Part shown: piece after piece, positions 16,863 through 24,123 of the stretch
How positions within the stretch are numbered: position 1 is the stretch's first letter
Layout: the number at the start of each line of letters is the position of its first letter
From: CAYFIW01 sp964500645
GTDB lineage: Bacteria; Chloroflexota; Dehalococcoidia; Lucifugimonadales; UBA826
NCBI GenBank assembly: GCA_964500645.1
Contig: CAZCOH010000017.1
Location: 1-28,157, forward strand
DNA: 28,157 nucleotides
Reading direction: 5' to 3'
Translations under genes and position numbers: made by a program
Notes under the pieces: model-generated
What the model saw: only the letters and a program-made list of their open reading frames with translations
Databases searched by the model: none
Told to the model about the DNA's origin: nothing

Positions 16863-18476
16863 TTGCCATATTTTAACTCTCGAAGATCATCAGTTGTGGC
16901 AAGAAACGGAATAGTTGCAACAAGCCAACCTCTCGCGGCCCAGGTAGGTATAGACGTTCTCAAGCAAGGAGGAAACGCCGTTGACGCTGCCGTGGCAACA
17001 GCAGCGGCCCTCAACGTACTAGAACCTATGTCCACCGGTATAGGTGGAGATATGTTTGCCTTGGTGTGGATGAACAACACTAAAAAAGTAGTTGCTGTAA
17101 ACGGTAGTGGAAGGTCCGCCTCAGCAGCAAATACTCAAGACGTCAAAGACAAAGGGTATTCAGAAATACCAAATAATGGTCCTCATGCAGGATTAGCGGT
17201 CAGTGTTCCTGGCACTGTGGACGGCTGGCAGACATGCCTTGATAAATTCGGTCAAATGTCAATGGCAGAAGTCCTAAAACCTGCTATTAAATATGCGAAA
17301 GAAGGTTTTGCTGTTTCACAAGTTATAGCTAATGCCTGGAAAGACTCTGCACCATTGCTGAGCCAGCGCAAGTCGGGAACTCAGATGCTTCCTGGTGGAA
17401 AAGCACCAAGCTATGGTCAAATTGTGAAATTCCCCGAACTTGCAAAATCTCTTGATTCGATAGCTAAGGAAGGTCCTGAAGCTTTTTACAAGGGAGACAT
17501 AGCCCGCAAAATCTCTGAATATGTCCAATCAGAAGGTGGTTGGTTAACTACTGAGGATTTATCAAACCATTCATCATCCATTGATATTCCTATTAGTACA
17601 GATTACCGGGGAGTAACTATATGGGAATGCCCCCCTAACGGTTCTGGCATAGCAGCATTAATGGCACTCAATATTGCTGAAGGTTTCGACCTGTCGGATG
17701 TGGGGCCGCAAAGTGTCGACCGATATCATCTCCTTATAGAGTCGATGAGACTATCTTATGAAGATTCATTTAGATATGTAGCCGACCCAAGGGTATCCAA
17801 TGTTCCAGTAGAAGAACTTTTATCTAAGAAATACGCCAGTGAAAGACGATCACTTATATCTGGCAACAAGGCAATTAAAAATGTTTCTTTTGGCAATCCA
17901 AACGGGAATAGCGACACTGTTTATCTGTCAGTAATAGATGGTGACGGAAATGCCTGTTCATTTATCAACAGTCTATTCAGTGGATTTGGAACAGGTTTAG
18001 TGGTACCCGAAACAGGCATAGCGTTGCAAAACAGGGGCTCATTGTTTTCGATGGACCCTGAGCATCCAAACTATCTGGAAGGAAATAAACGCCCATACCA
18101 AACCATCATCCCAGCAATGGCAACTAAAAACGAAGAATTATGGTTAAGTTTTGGAGTTATGGGAGGATTTCAACAGCCACAAGGCCAGTTGCAGGTAATT
18201 TCAAATATGGTGGACCACAATATGGACTCTCAGGAAGCCCTCGACTCACTGAGATTCAGCGTGGATGTTGATGAGAATGGTCACGTACTGGTTGAGAGTG
18301 ATCTTGATCAGGAAGTAGTCAAAGGACTCCGTGCAAAAGGTCATGATGTAACGGTAGTGAATGGATACGACAGAATCCTGTTTGGCGGTGGACAGATCAT
18401 CAGTCGAGATTCGGATACGGGCCTACTAACAGGGGGGTCGGAGCCCCGAAAGGATGGGGCGGCCATCGGTTACTAA
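16863..18476 (+). CDS. Gamma-glutamyltransferase family N-terminal nucleophile hydrolase
   Basis: 537 aa from a TTG start (16863-16865) placed six bases after GGAG at 16853-16856; the in-frame TTG at 16851 has no site. Family motifs: LKQGGNAVDAAVATAAALNV near 33-52, STGIGGDMFA near 57-66, GSGRSA with Arg84, VPGTVDGW near 115-122, and the autoproteolysis site at Thr352 in NSDTVYLSVIDGDGNA, after which the small subunit would begin with a free Thr nucleophile. Family members hydrolyse or transfer gamma-glutamyl groups; some relatives hydrolyse other amides such as oxamate or glutaryl side chains. No signal peptide is visible, unlike classic periplasmic GGT, which favours an intracellular catabolic amidase role (inference). 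It is the only plus-strand gene between 6 and 28 kb. Confidence 0.92.
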   Translation: MPYFNSRRSSVVARNGIVATSQPLAAQVGIDVLKQGGNAVDAAVATAAALNVLEPMSTGIGGDMFALVWMNNTKKVVAVNGSGRSASAANTQDVKDKGYSEIPNNGPHAGLAVSVPGTVDGWQTCLDKFGQMSMAEVLKPAIKYAKEGFAVSQVIANAWKDSAPLLSQRKSGTQMLPGGKAPSYGQIVKFPELAKSLDSIAKEGPEAFYKGDIARKISEYVQSEGGWLTTEDLSNHSSSIDIPISTDYRGVTIWECPPNGSGIAALMALNIAEGFDLSDVGPQSVDRYHLLIESMRLSYEDSFRYVADPRVSNVPVEELLSKKYASERRSLISGNKAIKNVSFGNPNGNSDTVYLSVIDGDGNACSFINSLFSGFGTGLVVPETGIALQNRGSLFSMDPEHPNYLEGNKRPYQTIIPAMATKNEELWLSFGVMGGFQQPQGQLQVISNMVDHNMDSQEALDSLRFSVDVDENGHVLVESDLDQEVVKGLRAKGHDVTVVNGYDRILFGGGQIISRDSDTGLLTGGSEPRKDGAAIGY

Positions 18477-18609
18477 ACTCAAATCAAATCAGCAGAATAT
18501 GGGCAGAATGGGGTGCCACATAGTAAATATTCAAGTAACCCACTGTGCTAGGTCCATATTTGATTAAGACGGGCTTGTCATTGAGAGAAGTCCTTATAGA
18601 AAATAAGTC

Positions 18610-19383
18610 CTACTTTTCTATACGTTCCGTAATTTGTGATCTAAAATCCTGAGCCGCCTTTGTCAAAATTGAATTCGCTCCCACAGTAACAAAATTCGCT
18701 CCAAGATCAATCAAATCTAATATCCTATCGAGATCCCTAGGTGAGTTGCCACCTACACCTGACCATTTACCCGAATTCTTTATTTTAGGAATGACTTCAT
18801 CCATTACACCACGAACTTCTTCTACAGAAGCATTACCCATACTTTGAGCCAAATCACCCGGTGCTACATGTAGAATATCAACTCCCTCAACTGAGGCGAT
18901 CTCATCTACATTTTGAACAGCTTCAACTTCCTCGATCATTGGTATGACTAACAGGTTCGAATTTAGCATCTTGGTAGATTCTGAACGGCTCAGACCGACA
19001 CCATAATTATGTGACCTACCTCCCCCTACGCCACGATGCCCTTCCGGATAATACCTGGCAGCCCTGGAAACAGCCTCGGCCTGACTTCGTGTATTAACGT
19101 GAGGAACAATTATTCCCTGTACTCCTCTATCTAGAAATCTCAATATAGTCGCATCGTTGTGGTCTGGAATTCTCGCAATTGGAGTGATTCCAAATGACTC
19201 AGATGCCCTCACCATGTTCTCCACTTGATCTACAGTCATGGAGCCGTGTTCACAATCTATCATCACAAAGTCATAATCTAGAGCGCCGAAAATTTCCACC
19301 ATTCCAGGAGAATACTCATTTATAATGGGACCAAACACGGGAACCCCTTCTGAAAGCTTATTTTTGGTGGTATTAACCCGCAT
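18610..19383 (-). CDS. HpcH/HpaI-type class II aldolase (paralogue 2)
   Basis: 257 aa member of the same aldolase family as 4200-4967 but clearly divergent in sequence. The active-site set is complete: His46 (DCEHGS), Arg71 (PIARIPD), Glu151 (IPMIEE) and Asp177 (APGDLAQSMG), close to the E. coli HpcH spacing. Pro and Asp after the Arg, and the segment GVGGGRSHNYG near 118-128, make it closer to 4-hydroxy-2-oxo acid or citrate-lyase-like members than paralogue 1 (weak inference). The ATG follows AAAGGA by eight bases. It is the last of three co-directional genes (amidohydrolase, MFS, aldolase) separated by about 80 bases each, which suggests one catabolic unit: uptake, ring or lactone hydrolysis, then cleavage. 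Confidence 0.9.
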   Translation of the reverse strand: MRVNTTKNKLSEGVPVFGPIINEYSPGMVEIFGALDYDFVMIDCEHGSMTVDQVENMVRASESFGITPIARIPDHNDATILRFLDRGVQGIIVPHVNTRSQAEAVSRAARYYPEGHRGVGGGRSHNYGVGLSRSESTKMLNSNLLVIPMIEEVEAVQNVDEIASVEGVDILHVAPGDLAQSMGNASVEEVRGVMDEVIPKIKNSGKWSGVGGNSPRDLDRILDLIDLGANFVTVGANSILTKAAQDFRSQITERIEK

Positions 19384-19463
19384 AATCCGATTCCTTTACT
19401 CTTTTCATTAAAAAGTTTTTAGATCAATCATTTACTGTTTATATAGTAACCAACACAATTTCA

Positions 19464-20714
19464 TCATTCTCTATCTGAATCGAGCCGTTTATTCCACATC
19501 TGCTTAAAAAAACGTATTCCTATTATCAACCCGGTAAAAGCAATTAAGGCTCCAAAAATAGTTGAAACTTGAACACCGTACCGATCCGCCAATAAGCCAG
19601 ACATTAGACTTCCGACAGGCATGATGCCCCACGTACTGGTATATATCCCATTAACTCTGCCTCTGTAGTTAGCAGGAATAACCGATTGGATAGTAGATGA
19701 CGATATTGACAAGAATGGAAAGGTACAGGCCGAAGAACAGAAAAATATAGCTAAGGAAAGAAAAAAATTGTTATTTATCCCAAGCAACACCATCAATATC
19801 AAAAGACAGATCACAAGCAATATGAGTATTTTCCCAGGTTTTCTGATCTCTCCTGATGTTGCAAGGATAAATGTTCCGATTACTGAACCAAGTCCTGCTG
19901 AAGACATCATCAGTCCCAAGCCTTCAGGACCTACGTTGTATATTTCCTTTGCATAGACTGGAGCGAGACCACTTACAAATGGGATCGTAAACAATATTAA
20001 TATTAATGAAATTAAAGTTATCCCTACCGTTATATTATTGCCTGTAAGCTGAGAAATACCTGACTTCAAATCACCCATGACTGTTCCGATGGGCCTTCCA
20101 ATATTCCGAGACTCTGCATCTGAATCTCTTTCTACGAGACTAATGAAAATAGCCGCACTCGCCATCAGTAAAGAACAGACAACAAAAATAGGACCAGCTC
20201 CCCATATAGCAATTGCTAATCCACCGGTTGCTGGAGTGAGTAGCCTCATCAAGCTAAATCCCAACCAATCTAAAGAAAATGCATTCTGCAAGTTTGGCCT
20301 AGAGGAAACAGAGGCAATTAAAGCCATCCTGGCTGGATCTATTACAATCCATGACATTCCGACCAGAAAGACGAAAAGAAGTACATTCCAAGTCTCTGCA
20401 AAGCCATACAAAATCACAACCGAGTAGCAAGATAACACTATAAACAGATAGCAATACGTGAGAGTTAAGAGGATTTTTTTATTGTATTTGTCGCTCAGTA
20501 ATCCACCAAAGGGAGCACCGATCAACACGGGAAGCGCATCTACCCCAAGCACTAAAGCAGATATTAAAGGTGACCCACTTATTTCATATGATAACCACCC
20601 TACGACAACAAAATGCAGCCAAAAAGCCGCGCTGAAGATTGCATGAGCAGTCCAAAGAAATCTAAAGTTTCGTGAGGCAAAAGCATCGAAGGTGTGTAAT
20701 CTACCAAGAATCAA
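19464..20714 (-). CDS. Major facilitator superfamily transporter
   Basis: 416 aa integral membrane protein with about 10-12 hydrophobic segments. The N-terminus FRFLWTAHAIFSAAFWLHF and the loop GGLLSDKYNKK between helices 2 and 3 (the MFS G-x-x-x-D-x-x-x-(R/K) loop) place it in the MFS_3, enterobactin-exporter-like group; a second such loop, LLADRYG, occurs in the C-terminal half. The start is a TTG at 20714, the only initiation-type codon between an in-frame TGA upstream and the conserved region; its ribosome-binding site is poor. It lies between the amidohydrolase (79-base gap) and aldolase 2 (80-base gap). The partner genes suggest it moves the substrate or product of that pathway, but direction and substrate are not readable; relatives are usually proton-driven exporters. 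Confidence 0.92.
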   Translation of the reverse strand: MILGRLHTFDAFASRNFRFLWTAHAIFSAAFWLHFVVVGWLSYEISGSPLISALVLGVDALPVLIGAPFGGLLSDKYNKKILLTLTYCYLFIVLSCYSVVILYGFAETWNVLLFVFLVGMSWIVIDPARMALIASVSSRPNLQNAFSLDWLGFSLMRLLTPATGGLAIAIWGAGPIFVVCSLLMASAAIFISLVERDSDAESRNIGRPIGTVMGDLKSGISQLTGNNITVGITLISLILILFTIPFVSGLAPVYAKEIYNVGPEGLGLMMSSAGLGSVIGTFILATSGEIRKPGKILILLVICLLILMVLLGINNNFFLSLAIFFCSSACTFPFLSISSSTIQSVIPANYRGRVNGIYTSTWGIMPVGSLMSGLLADRYGVQVSTIFGALIAFTGLIIGIRFFKQMWNKRLDSDRE

Positions 20715-20793
20715 TAGGCACGATCAATTATCAAAGCATCTTTTATAAGTCATAGGCGAGTTATTTTAACTTTCAGACAACGAAAATACTTGT

Positions 20794-21648
20794 TTATTTT
20801 CTCGTACCTGGGGCCCAGTCATATATATTTTGAAGAGTACCGCCCATCAACTGATATCGTTCAGAATCTGTCAGTATATCTGTCGTCCTAAAAGATTCAA
20901 CACCTTCCCTGTATGTTAGTAAATCGACAGCCCTGGTCCAGTCAGTTCCCCACATACATCTTTCTAGACCAAAAGCGTTGATTATTTTTTCAACCGCGGG
21001 CCATATATCAAGGTAAGGATAAGATTGGTGCGAAAGAGTACATGCCCCAGAAATTTTGATAGCTACATTATCGTATTTTGAAAGCTGGATAACCTTGTCC
21101 AAATCTTTAAATGGTTCATCGGGCACAGGAGGAAAATGGGGTTGCTCTAGACCAAGATGATCAATCACCATCCGCGTATTTGGATTTCTTTCAGCGAGGC
21201 CAGCGAAAATATCCAGTGACCCAGAACACAACATATTTACAGGTATCCCTTGTGATGAAGCGGAAGAAAGGATTTGATTTAGGCCAGCATGATCAGGTGG
21301 GAACGAGAACCTATTTAACATTATCCTGGCGCCTACAACACCCGGGTTCTCAACCCAGGATTCTATGTCGTCAGAGATCGATGGAGACTCTGGATTAAAT
21401 GGTTTTATAAGTCCGAAACTTCCTGAATGACTTTTGAAAACCTCCATGGCGTAGCTAGCATCAAATTCATACAGACTAAATGGGGAAACGAGTAAAGCAC
21501 CGTCGACCCCCACCTCAGTCATCGCTTCAACCATCGATTCACCGCTAACAGAGTCAGGACCTTGCAAGTGTCCACTCCACGGTCTCTGAGGAGTATTTTT
21601 TTCGTAAGCATGTACCTGGCAATCGATTATGAAATCTTGATCGGTCAT
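20794..21648 (-). CDS. Amidohydrolase-2 family (TIM-barrel) hydrolase or decarboxylase
   Basis: 284 aa. The metal-binding start IDCQVHAYE (Asp9, His13) replaces the usual D-x-H-x-H with Asp-Cys-Gln-Val-His, so the first His of the pair is missing. Later barrel motifs are present: VIDHLG (Asp163, His164) and MWGTDW (Asp236). This matches the amidohydrolase-2 group that includes 2-pyrone-4,6-dicarboxylate lactonase, L-rhamnono-lactonase and aromatic decarboxylases; lactonase-type members work with fewer metal ligands, which fits. The segment GVVGARIMLNRF near 103-114 is typical of lactonase relatives. It is the first gene of the unit with the MFS transporter and aldolase 2, where a lactonase feeding an aldolase would make sense (inference). 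The ribosome-binding site is weak. Confidence 0.88.
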   Translation of the reverse strand: MTDQDFIIDCQVHAYEKNTPQRPWSGHLQGPDSVSGESMVEAMTEVGVDGALLVSPFSLYEFDASYAMEVFKSHSGSFGLIKPFNPESPSISDDIESWVENPGVVGARIMLNRFSFPPDHAGLNQILSSASSQGIPVNMLCSGSLDIFAGLAERNPNTRMVIDHLGLEQPHFPPVPDEPFKDLDKVIQLSKYDNVAIKISGACTLSHQSYPYLDIWPAVEKIINAFGLERCMWGTDWTRAVDLLTYREGVESFRTTDILTDSERYQLMGGTLQNIYDWAPGTRK

Positions 21649-21738
21649 GTGTAAATTTTGCCTCGCTATTTAATAAAGGTTATAACCCGGACAATCCATT
21701 TGAGTTAGACAGGGTTAATTGTAGGCTCATTAAGTGAC

Positions 21739-21781
21739 AAAAAAAAATGGGGTGTGACGAAATAAAATTCATCACACCCCA
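21739..21781 (-). terminator. Rho-independent terminator of solute-binding protein gene 1
   Basis: On the minus strand a 14-bp stem (21748-21761 with 21768-21781, one G-U pair) with a 6-base loop is followed by nine T (21739-21747). It ends 28 bases after the TAG at 21809. The G-U pair becomes an A-C mismatch on the other strand, which supports the minus direction. Confidence 0.95.
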
Positions 21782-21808
21782 CACACTTAAATTGTGTGCT
21801 TAGGAAGA

Positions 21809-23722
21809 CTAGTCAGCGAAGCCAGTTTCCCTTTCTCTCATTTCTCTGTCAAGCCAGACGTACATCCACTTGGAGTTATAGTCTACGAATGCCAGAACAC
21901 GTTCACCGTTATGGTTCTTCAACCAGGGTTGCCAGTAGTCTCCACCCAGGCCCGCAGGAGCATGAACTGACGGGAACAATTTCAAATATGCTGTTGAAGC
22001 AATTTTAATATTCTCCATCTGCTCTCCGGAGTCCGTAGAAACTAGGACATTGTCCCACAGCTCATGGAACTCTGTGTCATTCAAGTTGGCCCTGTTCCAC
22101 TGATGGCCTGCCCTGAAGTCGTTAAGGGCGTTAGGTCGTCCTGTTAACTGGTTAGCAAACATGTCGAATTGCTTTTCAAACAATCGACTCTGTCTGGTCG
22201 GACCATCGGTTATATCTAATTTAACAACTACACCAATGTCTTCCCAGAATCTCACTGAAATCTCAGCCGCCTCTATCTCTTTCTGATTAGAGTTTGATAT
22301 AAGCATCTCAGTTTCAAATCGTATGCCGTCAGCGCCTCTTGGGAGCCCAGCTTCATCCAACAAAGCCTCAGAGGCTTCAGGATTGTATTGGAATCCTTCC
22401 TGGACAGTTTCGGGCTGTTCTTCCAAAGGCTTATAGTGAAGAGGCCATTCCTTGTTTAACGGGAATGTCAGGTCCGTGGCATCACCACCGAAAAGAGCCT
22501 GCCTGTATACATCTCTGTCGATTGCCATGCTCATTGCCTTCCTGACACGAACGTCGTCAAATGGAGGCTTATTCATTGGCATCCAGTAACCAAAGGAATC
22601 ATCCAGAGCAAGCGACTTACCTAGATCCGGATTAGATTTCTCCAACACGGGTCTATCGTTAGTCTGAACAAACATCAAATGGTCAACCTGACCTGTCCTC
22701 AATGCAGCAAGTCTTGTCGCTTCCTGAGGAATAATAATACTTTGAATACCATCTATAAAAGGCAGATCGTAATCAGTGCCTTCATAGTTATATTTCTGCC
22801 AGTAGTCAGGGTTCTTCTCAAATTCTATAAGACTGCCAGCAGTATAAGTTGTAGGCATCCAGGGACCGGTACCAGACTGGTTATCTATATTATCGGTACC
22901 AAGTTCAATAGTTTCCGGAGGTGCATATATGAAATATGGACCCCATGCAAACTCGTATCCCCAGAACGATATAGGCATGTTTGTATGGAAGGTTAACGTG
23001 TCATTTACACCGTCACCGTCTGTATCATCGCCAGTGATGTCATCAACAAAGTCATGCCTTGGGAATCTGCAATCCCAAATCCTTATGGCTTCGGCAACGA
23101 GCTCATCGACGTTAACAGGCCTACCATCTGTAGGGAATTTAGGTTGCCACTTTATTCCTTCTCTCAAATGGAAACTGTAGGTCAAAGGATCAGGGACTTC
23201 CCATGCATCCGCAAGAGCTCCAATTGCCACCTTGTCTGTACCTATTCCTAACTTAGGCTGGAAAGTGGTATCTCCTGTGCCAGAAGGGCCCTTATGGTAA
23301 TCACCCATCAAAAAGTTTTCGACCGAGTGCGTCAGCATATGTTGTGCTTTAAACTCACACATATCCCACTTCTGTCCCGGATCTGATCTTTCCACCACCC
23401 TGAGAGTCCCCCCGTAAACCGGTCCACCTTCTGTTACAACTTTTTTCTCAGTCTGTACCAGTTTCGTTGGGTTGGTAGTCACACCCTGAACAGGTTTAGC
23501 AGGTATTGCTGTAGGCTGAGCTGAAGGGGGTGCCGGAGCTGGAGCCTTGGGGGCTGGCGCCGCCGCTGGTGCTGCCGCCGGTGCTGCCGCCGGTGCTGCC
23601 GCCGGTGCTGCCGCCGCTGGCGCTGCTGGTTCATCAGCCTCATCAGCCGAACTACATGCAACAGCAAAGATAGCAGCCAATGAGGCCATCACCAATCCTA
23701 TTTTTATCATTTTATTTCTCAA
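21809..23722 (-). CDS. Family 5 ABC solute-binding lipoprotein (DppA/OppA type), copy 1
   Basis: 637 aa extracytoplasmic binding protein of the peptide/opine/nickel group. The start is a TTG (23720-23722), eight bases after GGGAGG at 23731-23736; it aligns exactly with the GTG start of copy 2, and an upstream in-frame codon at 23752 would place the ribosome site inside the gene. A signal peptide ends in AVAC with Cys23 as lipidation site. An Ala/Pro linker (about 30-75) follows, built partly from a 12-bp DNA repeat. The binding domain begins near GGTLRV and contains a calcium-loop motif (Asp233-Asp241, DTDGDGVND) and two conserved cysteines (WDMCEF, IWDCRF). No permease or ATPase gene is nearby, so it must share a transporter encoded elsewhere. 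It is a tandem paralogue of copy 2. The ligand is unknown; peptides are likely. Confidence 0.93.
   Translation of the reverse strand: MRNKMIKIGLVMASLAAIFAVACSSADEADEPAAPAAAAPAAAPAAAPAAAPAAAPAPKAPAPAPPSAQPTAIPAKPVQGVTTNPTKLVQTEKKVVTEGGPVYGGTLRVVERSDPGQKWDMCEFKAQHMLTHSVENFLMGDYHKGPSGTGDTTFQPKLGIGTDKVAIGALADAWEVPDPLTYSFHLREGIKWQPKFPTDGRPVNVDELVAEAIRIWDCRFPRHDFVDDITGDDTDGDGVNDTLTFHTNMPISFWGYEFAWGPYFIYAPPETIELGTDNIDNQSGTGPWMPTTYTAGSLIEFEKNPDYWQKYNYEGTDYDLPFIDGIQSIIIPQEATRLAALRTGQVDHLMFVQTNDRPVLEKSNPDLGKSLALDDSFGYWMPMNKPPFDDVRVRKAMSMAIDRDVYRQALFGGDATDLTFPLNKEWPLHYKPLEEQPETVQEGFQYNPEASEALLDEAGLPRGADGIRFETEMLISNSNQKEIEAAEISVRFWEDIGVVVKLDITDGPTRQSRLFEKQFDMFANQLTGRPNALNDFRAGHQWNRANLNDTEFHELWDNVLVSTDSGEQMENIKIASTAYLKLFPSVHAPAGLGGDYWQPWLKNHNGERVLAFVDYNSKWMYVWLDREMRERETGFAD
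23568..23615 (-). repeat. Four perfect 12-bp tandem repeats encoding Pro-Ala-Ala-Ala
   Basis: The plus-strand unit GGTGCTGCCGCC occurs four times in a row (23568, 23580, 23592, 23604), giving PAAA repeats in the linker after the lipid anchor of copy 1. Copy 2 has an irregular Ala/Pro linker instead. Such a repeat can change length in frame by slippage. Confidence 0.95.
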
Positions 23723-23730
23723 GTCAAAAA

Positions 23731-23736
23731 CCTCCC
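23731..23736 (-). promoter_or_regulatory. Ribosome-binding site deciding the TTG start of SBP copy 1
   Basis: GGGAGG on the minus strand, eight bases before TTG 23722. The next ATG (five codons in) would be 20 bases from it, which is too far. Confidence 0.75.
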
Positions 23737-23816
23737 GTGCTAAGTGATCCAACTGGTCACATTATTTGAAAGCTTTCCTGTGGATATTAATCGAGAAACA
23801 CCCACAAAACGTTGCC

Positions 23817-23845
23817 ATCATATAACCATGAGATAGTATATGCAA
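23817..23845 (-). promoter_or_regulatory. Candidate promoter of SBP copy 1
   Basis: On the minus strand TTGCAT (23840-23845), exactly 17 bases, then TATGAT (23817-23822). The predicted leader is about 88 bases. The hexamers match consensus at 4 and 5 of 6 positions. Confidence 0.5.
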
Positions 23846-23927
23846 ATGATTAGTATCTGATTTACTAATTTATCTCGTTTTGTTATAGTTAGGATTTGTA
23901 TTGGTAATTTTCTTTATCAACCTCAAT

Positions 23928-23965
23928 CCCTGCAAGGGTTTTCGCTCATATTTGCCTTTGTAGGG
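23928..23965. repeat. Inverted repeat element upstream of SBP copy 1
   Basis: Arms CCCTGCAAGGG (23928-23938) and CCTTTGTAGGG (23955-23965) with a 16-base spacer. All 11 pairs form in plus-strand RNA, two of them G-U; on the minus strand those two would be A-C mismatches. Each arm is itself close to the palindrome CCCT-N3-AGGG, so two protein-binding half-sites 27 bases apart are an alternative reading. It lies 205 bases before the TTG start and is shared with the element at 26245-26284, including the spacer stretch CTCATATTT. Confidence 0.8.
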
Positions 23966-24050
23966 ATTTACTCTGTCAAAACTTTTCATAGCACACAGTT
24001 GACTTTAAATATGGAAATTGGAAAGGATGATGGGAAGCTCTGAATAAAAT

Positions 24051-24096
24051 TTTAAAAAAAAAGGGGTGCGGACCGTTTCTGGCCCACACCCCTTTT
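24051..24096 (-). terminator. Rho-independent terminator of solute-binding protein gene 2
   Basis: On the minus strand a 16-bp stem (24059-24074 with 24081-24096, two G-U pairs) with a 6-base loop, overlapping a run of nine T (24054-24062). It begins 27 bases after the TAG at 24124. The stem core GGGGTG matches that of the copy 1 terminator, as does the distance from the stop. Confidence 0.95.
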
Positions 24097-24123
24097 CCTG
24101 TTCAAGTGTCTCAGAGAAAAAGC

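Larger units (their letters stand above)
23723..24050. other. Control region upstream of SBP copy 1
   Basis: Holds the ribosome-binding site, a candidate promoter and the inverted repeat at 23928-23965. Apart from these it is AT-rich without recognisable genes. Its far end meets the terminator of copy 2. Confidence 0.7.

Noticed and set aside
16721..17080. 119-residue minus-strand open frame
   Set aside because: Mostly antisense to the conserved N-terminal part of the GGT-family gene; no ribosome-binding site or family match.
18477..18609. Imperfect inverted repeat (AATCAAAT and ATTTGATT) between the convergent GGT-family and aldolase genes
   Set aside because: The arms are separated by a large loop and interrupted; not convincing as a bidirectional terminator.
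23547..23747. Plus-strand Gly/Ala-rich open frame opposite SBP copy 1 (and a similar one at 25664-26038)
   Set aside because: These are reverse-strand readings of the GC-rich Ala/Pro linker and signal peptide; the same kind of artefact occurs in both copies.
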